In this document: positions 45,301 to 55,300 of the stretch, piece by piece | Position numbering within the stretch: position 1 is the stretch's first letter | Layout of the letters: every line of letters begins with the position of its first letter | Assembly (NCBI GenBank): GCA_013376995.1 | Contig: JACAAZ010000004.1 | Span: forward strand, 209,052 to 273,051 | Direction: 5' to 3' | Source: Bacteroidota bacterium | GTDB lineage: Bacteria; Bacteroidota; Bacteroidia; Bacteroidales; UBA4417 | DNA: 64,000 nucleotides | Notes under the pieces: model-generated | Databases searched by the model: none | What the model was told of the DNA's origin: nothing | What the model saw: the letters and a program-made list of their open reading frames with translations, nothing else | Made by a program: the position numbers and the translations under genes

Positions 45301-46943
45301 CCCGGTGCCAGGGGGCCAATAGTTATGATGCCTGAGGTGCCACTATTCTGCCCGGGCAGGGCTACAGCTGTGCCGGACGGATCGTTATAGTTGACATCAT
45401 AAACTGTATTTGGAGTAAGTAAACTCAGGGTGATTGAACCTACATTATTAGGGCAAACAGGTTGCACGCCGGCAACAGTAACGGTAGGGGTAGGGATTAC
45501 AGTAACAACAAGCGAATCATTCATGGTCGCCTGGCAGGTTGTATGAGTTGTATCTGTTGCAATTACTTTGTATGTGCAACTTGTAGCTGCTCCTGGAAGT
45601 AACTGGTTCCCGAACGTTATAGTACTACCTGTTCCGAGTATGGGAGTGCCGACTGGAGTATTCGGAACCGGGCAGTTAATGGTAAGTTGGTACCTTACAC
45701 CGGTTTGGGTATTTTGCATTCCAATCGGGATGCCGGTCACATTTGATGAGCAGTAGGAAGTTGGCCCTGACATCAGGAATTGGGATGGTACTGTTCCTGC
45801 TGTAGTAAAGGAAAGAGGGTTTCCGGTCCCTGCCAGCGCATTGTTATACTTTGAATTAGCACCGGAGCAATTGTATTCATAAACCTTGAACCAGTAAGTA
45901 AGGCAGGGAAGGAGGCCAGTTACATTTACAGAATTGGTAGGCCCGGAACCATTGTAAACTACCTGTTCGCCTGAGCCTGAATATACAGGATTGGCAGTCT
46001 GGGTACTTCCATCAGCAGGATCCGTAAAGTTGTTCACCGTATTGATCTTGACTATCCTTCCTGAACCGCTACCATTAACCCAGTTTAGGGTAATATTGTT
46101 TAACCCGCTGGCAGAAGAGGAAAGTACTGAAGCCTGGGTAACAGGAGGTGCACAGACAACCCAACTGATAACCACACTGTCTGACGACATGCCGTCGTCA
46201 GTTGCTCCACTCCACTTTGGATCATCCCACTTCATCATCAGGTAATCATTGTTGCTCATTGTTATAGCAGGAATAGCACTGGAAAGCACAAGTGAATAAG
46301 CCGGGAGATTACCATTCAGGGGGCCAGCGGTCGAAGTATTGCTCTGAACTGGGAAATTCAGAGCGGCAACAGTGGTCCAGGTTGTATTGACGGAAGGATT
46401 AAGATTGGTAATTAATGCGGCAGCTTTCTTGTACGCAAAGGTGATTTTCTGCAGCGAAACTACTCCGCCATCTCTCCACTGCTCACCTCGATAGGCCACT
46501 TTGAAATCCGAAACATTATAACCAGTTGTGTTTTGAAACTGTATTCCCCAGGCATAGTTTCCAGATGCTGCGTTATTTGACCCAACTGAGCCCAATGCTC
46601 TATCCGTCGATCCTGTTGTTCCATAGTTATAGGCACTTCCAGTATTATTGCTTCCATTGTCGGCAGTTACCGTAATTGGGAAAGGACCGGTTCCCCCTGC
46701 TACAGGCACCCTCTGCATCCACCAGTTGGGTATGGTGACATTGTCAGTCCAGGCAATTGAGCCAGCCGAAGGAAGTACCGGCGTGTCAAAATTCTGGTAA
46801 ATACTATTTGTTGAGGGTGTGACAGGAATTACGAATTGGGCAGATACCGGTTTCCAGCAGAAACTTAGAATAAATACAGGAAAAGCCACTAAAAAGCGGA
46901 AAATTACAGAAGAGGATGATATGTAATTATACCTGGAATGCAA
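42351..46943 (-). CDS. Giant Ig-like-repeat protein with T9SS type B tail (tandem paralogue)
   Basis: A 1530-residue secreted protein, related to its downstream neighbour. Start is TTG 46943, since TGA sits directly upstream. The signal peptide is about 12-35. The N-terminus differs from the paralogue (residues 36-260 are a beta-rich anchor-like domain, then a fibronectin-III-type domain containing LPCLTYWFKVYEYNCSG). After that come about nine Ig/PKD-like modules (SYWARCSSAAGCLSEYSDTL type), a cohesin-like domain (about 1155-1290) and a nearly identical type B CTD (YIPNAFSPNNDTYNDTFKAV). The two genes share the last 480 or so residues and probably arose by duplication plus module exchange. 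Confidence 0.87.
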   Translation of the reverse strand: MHSRYNYISSSSVIFRFLVAFPVFILSFCWKPVSAQFVIPVTPSTNSIYQNFDTPVLPSAGSIAWTDNVTIPNWWMQRVPVAGGTGPFPITVTADNGSNNTGSAYNYGTTGSTDRALGSVGSNNAASGNYAWGIQFQNTTGYNVSDFKVAYRGEQWRDGGVVSLQKITFAYKKAAALITNLNPSVNTTWTTVAALNFPVQSNTSTAGPLNGNLPAYSLVLSSAIPAITMSNNDYLMMKWDDPKWSGATDDGMSSDSVVISWVVCAPPVTQASVLSSSASGLNNITLNWVNGSGSGRIVKINTVNNFTDPADGSTQTANPVYSGSGEQVVYNGSGPTNSVNVTGLLPCLTYWFKVYEYNCSGANSKYNNALAGTGNPLSFTTAGTVPSQFLMSGPTSYCSSNVTGIPIGMQNTQTGVRYQLTINCPVPNTPVGTPILGTGSTITFGNQLLPGAATSCTYKVIATDTTHTTCQATMNDSLVVTVIPTPTVTVAGVQPVCPNNVGSITLSLLTPNTVYDVNYNDPSGTAVALPGQNSGTSGIITIGPLAPGTYNNISVTLNGCTSLTYPVTLNALPIIAIPAVTISSPLVCSGEADTLTATGCTGNLTWYWNTGSIQTSSPFIINPTMTTSYWARCSSAAGCLSEYSDTLTVTVKPLPAITGINAFPPSTCGVNDGSIVLTVNPANSTYLVNFSIDGVPQPQQTIPAIGNQLTISNLGGGNYTGITITLDGCTSMTQATNLFAPGGPNSPTITVSPLVICEGQPLTLSASCSDPNGMIHWSNGDSTSLVITYPSAGTHYYSATCKVGNCSSVSSAQDTVIVNPKPATPTISTYATTICSGLADTLTIGGCAGTPVWSTNSATPSITVTPSTNTTYWVACKSSDNCNSDTVYQAITVKPSPTFTVITPHETTSCGSSTGYFTIENLPAAFTYYSIDYTDINGNPVHDSIRTNGSNQLIVQNLPAGTYNNITVSQGGCSSISSATSISDPNPPAKPAINAASHSICLGETIRLTASGCAGGTITWSPTFQTGSFIDVSPNDTTTYFTQCTDATGCKSPKSDDFILDVKPLPAIISIDTTGAINGQNGSAVISIVNSGFRPLSYSWDNPGSWILSDSSHTGLTSGTHYIKVKDQNGCVDSTSYQINFIPASSVFLSADSSAACPGDIITLNMIGTSFNSVQGVHICISYDDQLAEYVDVINVAPQFANYQVDNSVLGKIDFFDNITNPITIQDGDTLFSIRFLGLISGTQHLTLENFKPTLCGVKDINGNSLNVQMQNQGTLNFLASPDPAINGKTDVCLGAPIALTAKDNTATNVWTLPDGSTLTQPGYTAAAATNANSGKYVLEVTNSFTCTSKDSVTLVIHPLPVVSIQPSSPSKILCVESVPSMTPGSNYTTYTWQDSSTVAIMPNQGEGKYLVIVTDNYGCKGLDSLTLVSCPTALYIPNAFSPNNDTYNDTFKAVYTDQSTGLDNFKMYIYNRWGQLVFEGNSLGAAWDGKFKGAECPVGVYTYMISFDKPIGKTFAQESPIRGIVTLVR

Positions 46944-47270
46944 TCAGTACGAGTATTTCTGGTCTTTGAGGATGAAATTATTTCAAGATACGAAAATAAA
47001 TGTTTTCGGGGGATTTTAGCCATTACATCTCTATTAATAACACTTTTTTAATTCAAAAATTATGAACAATCCTTAAAAACTAAATTTCGATCAATTCTTT
47101 TTGACTTTAGGCTAAACAGCATTATTAAAGACTGTAACATAGACACATGGTGCTTTTCTTTGTTCTTAAGGAAGTAAATTATCGTATTTGAAACAAAAGA
47201 GCTGCCAGGTTGTTCTTATTTAGTGTCATTGTGCATTCTGTACATTTCACTTACACTAATCAACGTCTAA
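46944..47270. other. Intergenic region between divergent genes
   Basis: 327 AT-rich bases. No gene or strong terminator. The weak -7-like elements TATCTTGA (minus, about 46985) and TACATTTC (plus, about 47240) each differ from TAnnTTTG and I do not support them as promoters. Confidence 0.45.
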
Positions 47271-48809
47271 ATGCCCTATTTTCATTACCAGGAGGCAAAT
47301 CAACCCAATCACTTACATTTTGAAGACGAATCTTTCCACCAGTTGCTGGAAGCATTCAAAGCAAGTATGAGAAGGGCTTTCCACGGAGAGGACAAAATCG
47401 ATCAGTTTTGCAGCACAAGGGGTGTGCCAGCTGCGGTCATGCAGGAATTGATGTCAGGAAACCCCCTTGCACTTTGTATTCCGGGAAAATATGGAGGTTT
47501 TGGAGGAGGGGTAAAGGAGAACATTGCATTCCTTTCTGCAGCAGCATATGAGTCGCTTGCCCTCTCACTCACATTGGGTATCAATAATGCCTTATTCATT
47601 CAGCCTGTGGCCAAATATGGGCAGGAAGATGCCAAAGCCTATTATTTTGATCAATTCCTGAAGAAAAGTTGCATGGGAGGATTGATGATTACGGAACCCC
47701 GGTTTGGAAGTGACGCTCTGAGCATGCATACTTCTTTTTCGGAAAAGGGAGGGTCGTTCCATATTAAAGGGAAGAAACACTGGGCCGGCCTGACAGGTAT
47801 GGCAGATTTCTGGCTTCTCACAGCCCGCCGGCAAACAGAAAACGGCAGCCTCATGAGGGATATTGATATGTTCATATGCGATGTAAATGCCCCCGGACAG
47901 AATATTATAGTTGAAGAATATTTTGAGAACCTCGGTCTTTACCAGATCCCATATGGAAGGAATAAGATTGATGTATTTATTCCGGTCGGACAAAAGCTCG
48001 TTCCGACTACTACAGGAATCCAGATGTTACTCGATCTCCTTCACAGGAGCCGGTTCCAATTCCCTGGAATGGGACTTGGTTTTATCAAGCGTATTCTTGA
48101 TGAAGCAATTCATCACACAACATCAAGACTGGTAGGAAATATCAATTTATTTGAATACGACCAGGTACAGAGCCGGCTATCCCGATTGCAGGCTAATTAC
48201 ACAATCTGCTCTTCCTTTTGCGTTAAATCTTCTGAAATAGCTGATATAGATAAGGATTTATCATCAAGTGGCCTTGAAGCAAACATTATTAAAAGCGTGA
48301 CATCCGATATTATGCACGAATCGGCCCAGTCATTGCTTCAGCTTGTGGGTGCCAAAGGGTATCAATTAAACCACATTGCCGGCCGGTCTGTGGTGGATAG
48401 CCGGCCATTCCAGATTTTTGAAGGGTCAAATGATATCCTTTATCACCAAATTACAGAATCTGTTCTCAAAATGATGAAAGCGGCAAAAGAAAGGAGCTTG
48501 TTCCAGTTCCTGAAAGGGTTTGCCCTTCGCGCAGCAGACAGGATCAGGGAGTTGGTGAATTTTGAACTGGATTTAGGTATTTCCCAGCGGAAACGTGTTG
48601 AGTTTGGACAGTTGATGAGCAGGATAGTCTCCATGGACCTTGTTTTGCGCCTTGAAGAAAAAGGTTTTCGCAAAGACCTGATTGATAATGCAGTGATCAT
48701 TTTGAAACAAGAGATAGCCTCACTTTTGAGGACATTTCATTATATTAACGATACTAAAGTAGTGGTTGATTACCAGGAAGACAGTTACTGGCTGGACTTT
48801 TCAGTATAG
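47271..48809 (+). CDS. Acyl-CoA dehydrogenase family protein
   Basis: A 512-residue flavoprotein. The FAD-binding segments are LMITEPRFGSDALSMHT (MTEPxxGSD) and IKGKKHWAGLTGMADFWLLT. The C-terminal domain has LVGAKGYQLNHIAGRSV and FEGSNDILYHQI, where Glu384 corresponds to the catalytic base of medium-chain enzymes. It is about 130 residues longer than typical, with an extra C-terminal helical domain (about 400-512) seen in the larger two-domain family members. It stands alone with no beta-oxidation or ETF genes nearby, so the substrate is uncertain. Confidence 0.88.
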   Translation: MPYFHYQEANQPNHLHFEDESFHQLLEAFKASMRRAFHGEDKIDQFCSTRGVPAAVMQELMSGNPLALCIPGKYGGFGGGVKENIAFLSAAAYESLALSLTLGINNALFIQPVAKYGQEDAKAYYFDQFLKKSCMGGLMITEPRFGSDALSMHTSFSEKGGSFHIKGKKHWAGLTGMADFWLLTARRQTENGSLMRDIDMFICDVNAPGQNIIVEEYFENLGLYQIPYGRNKIDVFIPVGQKLVPTTTGIQMLLDLLHRSRFQFPGMGLGFIKRILDEAIHHTTSRLVGNINLFEYDQVQSRLSRLQANYTICSSFCVKSSEIADIDKDLSSSGLEANIIKSVTSDIMHESAQSLLQLVGAKGYQLNHIAGRSVVDSRPFQIFEGSNDILYHQITESVLKMMKAAKERSLFQFLKGFALRAADRIRELVNFELDLGISQRKRVEFGQLMSRIVSMDLVLRLEEKGFRKDLIDNAVIILKQEIASLLRTFHYINDTKVVVDYQEDSYWLDFSV

Positions 48810-48915
48810 ATGGAATTGTAATTTCCGGAGTATTAACTTTATGATTCTGACCCTTGCTTTGTGTTTATTTGTTGATGTTCCTGGGTGTGAAGAGGCTAAA
48901 GTTTGAGTGAAGCCT

Positions 48916-48936
48916 GAACTGACTTTACGTCAGTTC
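48916..48936 (+). terminator. Terminator-like hairpin after the acyl-CoA dehydrogenase
   Basis: GAACTGAC (48916-48923), loop TTTAC, GTCAGTTC (48929-48936). Perfect 8-bp stem but no clear T-run. Confidence 0.4.
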
Positions 48937-48960
48937 CATTCATTTAGAATAAGGTTGGGC

Positions 48961-48997
48961 ACAAATAATAAAGCCTCCCGGAATGTCCCGGGAGGCT
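48961..48997 (-). terminator. Rho-independent terminator of the pnt operon
   Basis: AGCCTCCCGG (48972-48981), loop of 6, CCGGGAGGCT (48988-48997): a perfect 10-bp GC-rich stem. On the minus strand it is followed by TTTATTATTTG. It lies 19 bases past the pntB stop. Confidence 0.8.
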
Positions 48998-49015
48998 CAA
49001 TACAATCAAATTAAT

Positions 49016-50455
49016 TTACAGGCTCTTGATCTCAGCAACGAGCTTCTGCAGGGTAGCCTTAGCATCACCAAAGAGCATCCTGTTTTTAGGATGATAGAAC
49101 AGGTTATTTGGAATAGCAGCATAACCAGCGGCCATACTACGTTTCATAACAATGATATTCTTGGCATCCAGGGCTTTAATGATCGGCATTCCGTAGATCG
49201 GGCTGCTTGGATCATCTTCAGCCGCAGGGTTAACAACGTCGTTTGCACCGATAACCATCACAACATCCGTATTGGACATTTCATTGTTGGCATCTTCCAT
49301 TTCAACCAGTTTCTCATAAGGAACATCGGCTTCGGCAAGAAGTACGTTCATATGGCCAGGCATACGTCCGGCAACCGGGTGGATGGCATATTTAACTTCA
49401 ACACCCTTGCTGGCAAGCAGGTTGTCGAGTTCATGGCAAAGATGCTGTGCCTGGGCAACAGCGAGGCCGTATCCGGGAACGATATATACCTTCTGTGAAT
49501 AGCTGAGAAGAACTGCAGCATCGGAAAGGGAAATTTCCTTAACGGTTTTATCAGCTGCTTCAGTTCCGCCTGCACCGGCAACACCGAAGGCTCCGATGAT
49601 TACATTCATGAGTGAACGGTTCATCGCCTTACACATGAGGATTGTGAGGATTGTACCTGAAGAACCTACGAGGATACCTCCTGTGAGCATGGCCTGGTTA
49701 CCGTAGAGGAAACCGCCCATGGCTGCCGCAACACCGGTAAAGGAGTTTAGCAGGGATATAACAACCGGCATATCAGCACCGCCAATTGGCATAACGAAGG
49801 TTACGCCATAAACCAGGGCAGCAAATGTGAACAGGTAGATAGGCAGGTTATTGTCGGCTACAGGAGCCATGAATAGGATGAATACCAGGGCGACCAGTAA
49901 AAGTACGAGGAATGAAAGGTTTACAATCCGGAGGATAGGATGCTTAATGTCGCCAATACGTCCATCGAGTTTTCCAAAAGCGATCATGGAACCGGCAAAG
50001 GAAACACCCCCGATCATGAGACCGAGAAGGATAGCAATGCCTTCACCACCAAGCATATGGGCTGCACCCTGCGCAGCAAGCATGTTCTGCATTTTTGGGA
50101 ATTCCATAAGAGAAATCAAGGCAGCACAGGCACCACCCATACCATTGAAGATGGAAACCATCTGGGGCATGGCGGTCATTTTTACCTTTTTGGATGCATA
50201 CCATCCAATAACGCTTCCAATAGCTAGGGCAATAATTATCCATGGAATATTTCCAATTGGCTGACCATCTTTTTTATGGAAAAGAATGGTAAAAAGGATA
50301 GCGGCACCCATTCCGGCTGCAGCCCAAAGGTTCCCTGCACGTGCTGTGGCTGGGTGACTTAGTTTCTTCAGCCCAAGAATAAAGAGGATTGAAGCGATGA
50401 GATACGAAATTTCAAGGACTGAAAGTTCGGAGGTTAAATTGCTAAAGATTTCCAT
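49016..50455 (-). CDS. pntB: NAD(P) transhydrogenase subunit beta
   Basis: A 479-residue membrane protein with about nine helices (residues 1-265) and a C-terminal NADP-binding Rossmann domain (about 300-479) with KVYIVPGYGLAVAQAQH, HPVAGRMPGHMNVLLAEADV and DVVMVIGANDVVNPAAEDDP. The enzyme transfers hydride between NADH and NADP+, driven by the proton gradient. This type keeps alpha as two proteins (pntA1, pntA2), as in many Bacteroidota. It is the last gene of the operon, 12 bases after pntA2. Confidence 0.95.
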   Translation of the reverse strand: MEIFSNLTSELSVLEISYLIASILFILGLKKLSHPATARAGNLWAAAGMGAAILFTILFHKKDGQPIGNIPWIIIALAIGSVIGWYASKKVKMTAMPQMVSIFNGMGGACAALISLMEFPKMQNMLAAQGAAHMLGGEGIAILLGLMIGGVSFAGSMIAFGKLDGRIGDIKHPILRIVNLSFLVLLLVALVFILFMAPVADNNLPIYLFTFAALVYGVTFVMPIGGADMPVVISLLNSFTGVAAAMGGFLYGNQAMLTGGILVGSSGTILTILMCKAMNRSLMNVIIGAFGVAGAGGTEAADKTVKEISLSDAAVLLSYSQKVYIVPGYGLAVAQAQHLCHELDNLLASKGVEVKYAIHPVAGRMPGHMNVLLAEADVPYEKLVEMEDANNEMSNTDVVMVIGANDVVNPAAEDDPSSPIYGMPIIKALDAKNIIVMKRSMAAGYAAIPNNLFYHPKNRMLFGDAKATLQKLVAEIKSL

Positions 50456-50467
50456 GTTTGTATCCCC

Positions 50468-50773
50468 CTATTTTTTCTTTTTCTTAAACATTTCCAACAT
50501 ACGGTCAGTTACAACGAACCCCCCAACAACGTTGAGAGTACCTAATATAACGGCGATAAAACCGAGAATAAGGGAAAGGGTGTTTTCGGCATGACCCATC
50601 ACGATGATAGCGCCAATGATAACAACTCCGTGTATGGCGTTGCTGCCTGACATAAGCGGCGTATGCAGAACTGCCGGAACGTGAGAAATTACTTCGATCC
50701 CAAGAAAGATAGAGAGGACGATAACAAATATCATCTCTTTATATTCCAGGAAAAATTTCAATACTTCTTCCAT
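50468..50773 (-). CDS. pntA2: NAD(P) transhydrogenase subunit alpha, membrane part
   Basis: A 101-residue protein with three membrane helices (about 11-29, 39-57, 64-83), containing GIEVISHVPAVLHTPLMSGSNAIHGVV, the His-rich part of the alpha membrane domain. It ends in a very basic tail (MFKKKKK). It is the split-off second half of the alpha subunit, between pntA1 (11 bases) and pntB (12 bases). Confidence 0.93.
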   Translation of the reverse strand: MEEVLKFFLEYKEMIFVIVLSIFLGIEVISHVPAVLHTPLMSGSNAIHGVVIIGAIIVMGHAENTLSLILGFIAVILGTLNVVGGFVVTDRMLEMFKKKKK

Positions 50774-50784
50774 GATTATAAAGG

Positions 50785-51912
50785 TTATTGAGTGATTACT
50801 GATTTAACTCTTTCATGTACTATTTCCTTACCGTGAGTAACTGCGGTTCCCTTAACGATATCATCTTCCCAGTTGAGGTTAAGAGCGCCTTCTTTGGTTA
50901 TGATGAGTTTGAGGAAGTTGATCATGTTCTTTCCATACATGCGGCTTGCATCTGTCGGCATGTCAGTAGGCAGGTATGAATTGCCAATGATCTTTACACC
51001 ATTGATGATCACAGTTTCATTGTTTTTGCAACCTTCACAGTTTCCACCGGTGGAAGCAGCCAGATCGATGATCACGGAACCAGGGTTCATAGCAGCTACG
51101 GTTTCTTTCTTAATAAGGACCGGCGCGCGTTTCCCGGGGATTTGTGCAGTACAGATGATAACATCTGATTTCACAGCCTGGTCGTGGATTGCCTGTGCCT
51201 GGCGAGCCTTGAATTCATCTGTCTGTTCAACAGCATAGCCTCCGGCAGCCTTATCATCGATAGCCCCTTCAACTTCAACAAACTTTCCGCCAAGGCCCAT
51301 AACCTCTTCTTTCACTGCAGCGCGTACATCAAATACATAGACTACAGCTCCGAGTTTACGGGAAGTAGCAATTGCTTGCAATCCGGCAACTCCGGCACCC
51401 AGGATCAACATATTGGCAGGCTTAATGGTTCCTGCAGCAGTCATGAACATGGGAAAGAACTTTGGAAGCGTGTTAGCAGCAGTCAATACTGCTTTGTAAC
51501 CGGCAACTGTAGCCATGGACGATAGAATATCCATTGCTTGTGCCCGGGTTGTCCTTGGAACAACATCCATGCTGAAACTGGTTATGTTCTTAGCTTGGAG
51601 TTCCTTTACCAGGTCGGCATTGAAATAAGGGTTTAACACAGCCATGAAAACTTGTCCGTCTTTCAGAAGGGCAGTTTCTTCCTTTTCAGGGGCGTTGATT
51701 TTTATTACCAGGTCAGAGCCGGCAATTACATTGGCTTTTGTTTCAATTTTTGCACCAGCTTGCTCATAATCCTTGTCGAAGGCAAAAGCTTTTGCCCCGG
51801 CATCTTTTTCAACAAGCACGGTAACATTCATTTTAACCAATGTGGCGACACTTTCAGGCAGCAATGCAACCCTGTTTTCGCCTTCAAATTCTTTGAGTAT
51901 TCCTATTGTCAT
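50785..51912 (-). CDS. pntA1: NAD(P) transhydrogenase subunit alpha, NAD-binding part
   Basis: A 375-residue soluble subunit that binds NAD(H). Start MTIGILKEFEGENRVALLPE is the family N-terminus. The alanine-dehydrogenase-like Rossmann fold has ILGAGVAGLQAIATSRKLGA, then VYVFDVRAAVKEEVMGLGGKF and the RQAQAI loop. It leads the pnt operon from a clear -33/-7 promoter. Confidence 0.95.
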   Translation of the reverse strand: MTIGILKEFEGENRVALLPESVATLVKMNVTVLVEKDAGAKAFAFDKDYEQAGAKIETKANVIAGSDLVIKINAPEKEETALLKDGQVFMAVLNPYFNADLVKELQAKNITSFSMDVVPRTTRAQAMDILSSMATVAGYKAVLTAANTLPKFFPMFMTAAGTIKPANMLILGAGVAGLQAIATSRKLGAVVYVFDVRAAVKEEVMGLGGKFVEVEGAIDDKAAGGYAVEQTDEFKARQAQAIHDQAVKSDVIICTAQIPGKRAPVLIKKETVAAMNPGSVIIDLAASTGGNCEGCKNNETVIINGVKIIGNSYLPTDMPTDASRMYGKNMINFLKLIITKEGALNLNWEDDIVKGTAVTHGKEIVHERVKSVITQ

Positions 51913-51944
51913 AACAGTAGGGGATTTTTAGGATTTTATGCGGG

Positions 51945-51976
51945 CAAATGTAAACTAATTTAAAGGAATCTATCAA
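51945..51976 (-). promoter_or_regulatory. pnt operon promoter
   Basis: TTG (51974-51976), 21 bases, TACATTTG (51945-51952) on the minus strand, a full TAnnTTTG match. Leader about 25 bases. Confidence 0.6.
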
Positions 51977-52338
51977 ATTATTGGGAGAAGGAATTGAGAT
52001 AATTCAGTAAATCACTTAAAGAAAAATGAATCATCTGTGAATCGATTAACAAATCACTGATTTTTTCAACGACTTTTAAACCAATAGATAGAGAAATATC
52101 TATATGAGTCCTTTAAGTCCGTACATTCGAGTTGCAGTAGATTATAAGCGGATTTGGATTGCGGATTTCATGAATTCTGTTTTCTATATTCAGTCTAAAT
52201 AAATAATGTTTGCAATATTTGTATAAATTAGTATATTATATAATTATGCCTCGCTTTATAAAAGGAAGTTGATAAACCTGTTTTTGATTGTCATATCTTT
52301 ACAGGTAATTATCAGAGTTTGGCGAATAATTGTTTGCT
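51977..52338. other. Intergenic region upstream of the first M6 protease
   Basis: About 360 AT-rich bases. TATCTTTA near 52294 resembles a -7 element. No gene or terminator could be supported. Confidence 0.4.
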
Positions 52339-55300
52339 ATGAAGGCTTGGCTCCTTTTAAGTATTAGTGTTATTATTTTGGTTTCTTCACCTCTGAAAGC
52401 AGCCTGGATCGATAATCAGCCATTGGATATCAGGCAGCCGGACGGTAGAATTATACATTGTTTCGTTTCTGGTGATGAATATTACAACTGGCTGCATGAT
52501 GCTGATGGTTATACCATCATTCAGGGAAGTGATGGATACTTTTATTACGGTATTATTTCAGGGGATGATGTTGTACCCTCATGCTGGAAGGCAGGATTGA
52601 TAAACCCTGATGTTATAGGCCTGGCCAGGTGGTCAAAGATTTCAGGAGATGAATACCAGAAAAGAAAGGCTTTGTATGGCAACCGCCCCGGAAAATCTGT
52701 AAATACACCCCATTCCGGGGTATTGAATAACCTGGTGATCTTTATTCGTTTTTCAGATGACGCTGAATTTACAGATTCAAGATCGTTCTATGAAACTAAA
52801 TTCAATCTTGATCCGGGGATATCCTTACAAAATTATTATGAAGAGGTATCTTACGGAAAACTATCTATCCAGTCTACATCCTATCCGGCTTGTATTCCTT
52901 CGGTTAACCTTTCGTACCAGGATTCTCACCCCAGGAGTTATTTCCTTCCCTATAATGCCACTGCCAATCCAAACGGGTATGTGGAAGGGAATGACCGTAC
53001 CTTGCGGGAGCATGCGCTTCTCAGGGATGCCGTTAATTGGATCAATTCACATTCCCCTGTACCCACTAGCCTGAATATTGATAAGGATAATGATGGACTC
53101 GTTGACAATATTACGTTTCTCGTAAGAGGCGGAACCGGTGGATGGTCTTCCTTACTCTGGGCCCACAGTTGGTCATTGTTTTCCTATACAGTCAATATTA
53201 ATGGTAAGCAAGTCTTTAATTATACCTTCCATCCCGAAACGCAAACAGATGTCGGTACTATTTGTCATGAGATGTTTCACAGCCTCGGGGCACCGGATCT
53301 ATACCATTATGTTAACTCATCCTTACAACCTGTTCAATCCTGGGACCTGATGGACAATGGTTTTGGACATATGGGGGCATATATGAAATGGAAATATAGT
53401 TCTCATACCTGGATAGATTCAATTCCTGCCATTACCGCTTCCGGTACATACTCATTGAACCCACTGGAAACAGCAACTGGCAATTGTTATAAGATCAATT
53501 CACTCAACTCTTCATACCAGTATTATGTGCTTGAGTACAGGAAAAAAACCGGTATGTATGAAAGCAATGTACCTGGTTCCGGATTGCTCATTTATCGGAT
53601 AAATCCTTACTATTCCGGCAATAGTACCGGTCCGCCTGATGAAGTTTATATTTATCGCCCGGGAGGAACCGTTTCATTGAATGGTGATCCCTCCTTTGCT
53701 TACTATACATCAGAGGAGGGAAGGGATAGCTTGTCAGACGGAACAACTCCGTCAGGCTTCCTGGATGATGGTTTGCCTGGGGGACTTATTATTTCGAATG
53801 TTTCCAGTGCCGGGACAACTATCCACTTTGATGTTACATTGAGCAATACAATCAAACCACTCAGCTTCTCAGCAGATGCAATAAGTACCTCCCAGATCAA
53901 CCTGATGTGGACAAAGAATCCCTATGATGATCCGGTCTTGCTTGCATACAGCACCACACCCTTTGCAGGAAATCCTAATGTATTGGAGTCCTATTCTGCG
54001 GGTGATATTTTGCCTGGCGGGGGTATTGTACTTTACCAGGGGCCTGCCAGCGGGTTCTCTCACACAGGTTTACAATCTTCTACACATTATTACTACCGGC
54101 TATGGTCTGTTGGATCCGGTCTTCTGTATTCTGCAGGTATTGACCTTGATGGAATGACTAAGTGTATTCTAAACAGCTATCCCTATGCTCAATATTTTAA
54201 TGAAGGAAATATCCCAGATTGCTGGACAACCCAAACCAATATCAATAATCTTGAGGCCTGGAGAGTGACTCCAACTTCTGCTGCCGGAGGATCTCCCTAT
54301 GAGTTAACCTATGATCCTTATGTTTTCGCCACCGGTTATTCCAGGATAATTATGGTTCCCTTCAATACCGTGGGAATAACCAAGCTTAATGTTTCATTCA
54401 GATTGCTTAATGGTTACTTTTATTCTGGCGCTACATTAAAATTGCAGTCAAGTACAGATATGATAAACTGGTCGGATGAAAGCTGGGCTGAGACTTCTAA
54501 CAACAATCCAACCTACATACAGGAGTTTGTACAAACCACGGTTGAACATAGCCTTAATAGCCCTGTCACCTATCTTGCCATCTCAGTGATTGGAAACCTG
54601 GAAGCCCAGGGGAATGTGCACATGGATAATTTCGATGTTTCCATCGCCGAATGTAATTTCTTTATTGTCAATGCCGCAGCCAGCCCACAGGAAGGAGGGA
54701 TTGTTTCAGGAGCCGGGAACTACTACCCGGGCCAGGTTGCAACTTTAAGTGCAACTGCGTATGATGAATGGAATTTCCTCTACTGGACGGTAAATGATAC
54801 CATTGTATCCTATCAGCCAGACTATTCTTTTGTTGTGGAAAGAGATCGTAATGTTGTCGCAGTTTTTAGCCAGACCAGGATTAGCATTTTATTGGAAACC
54901 CAACCTCCGGGTTCTGGCGAACTGAGTGGCAATGGGATTTATCTGTTATACCAGCCCGTTGACATCAGCACTGTCGCAAATGAAGGATATGAATTCACCG
55001 GGTGGACTGAATCCGGGACATCCATAGCAACTACCCCGGATTACTCTTTTTCAGCTCTTGGAAGTCGAGATCTTGTAGCAAATTATGAGCATTTGCAGGT
55101 GACTATGGAGGTTGTGATACATCCCGGCCCTGCTGGATCTGCTTCAGGCCAGGGTATCCATAATTATGGAGATACGGTTCAACTCAATGCTTTGCCAAAT
55201 GAGGGATACCAATTTGTTGGCTGGTTTGAAGATGGTAACCTGGTTTCTTCCCTGGCGGATTATTCATTAATCATGAAGGCTGACATGCAGATGGAAGCGA

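Noticed and set aside
42784-46245. Several plus-strand frames inside the giant type B genes
   Set aside because: They arise from the biased composition of Ser/Thr/Gly-rich repeats in the real genes on the minus strand.
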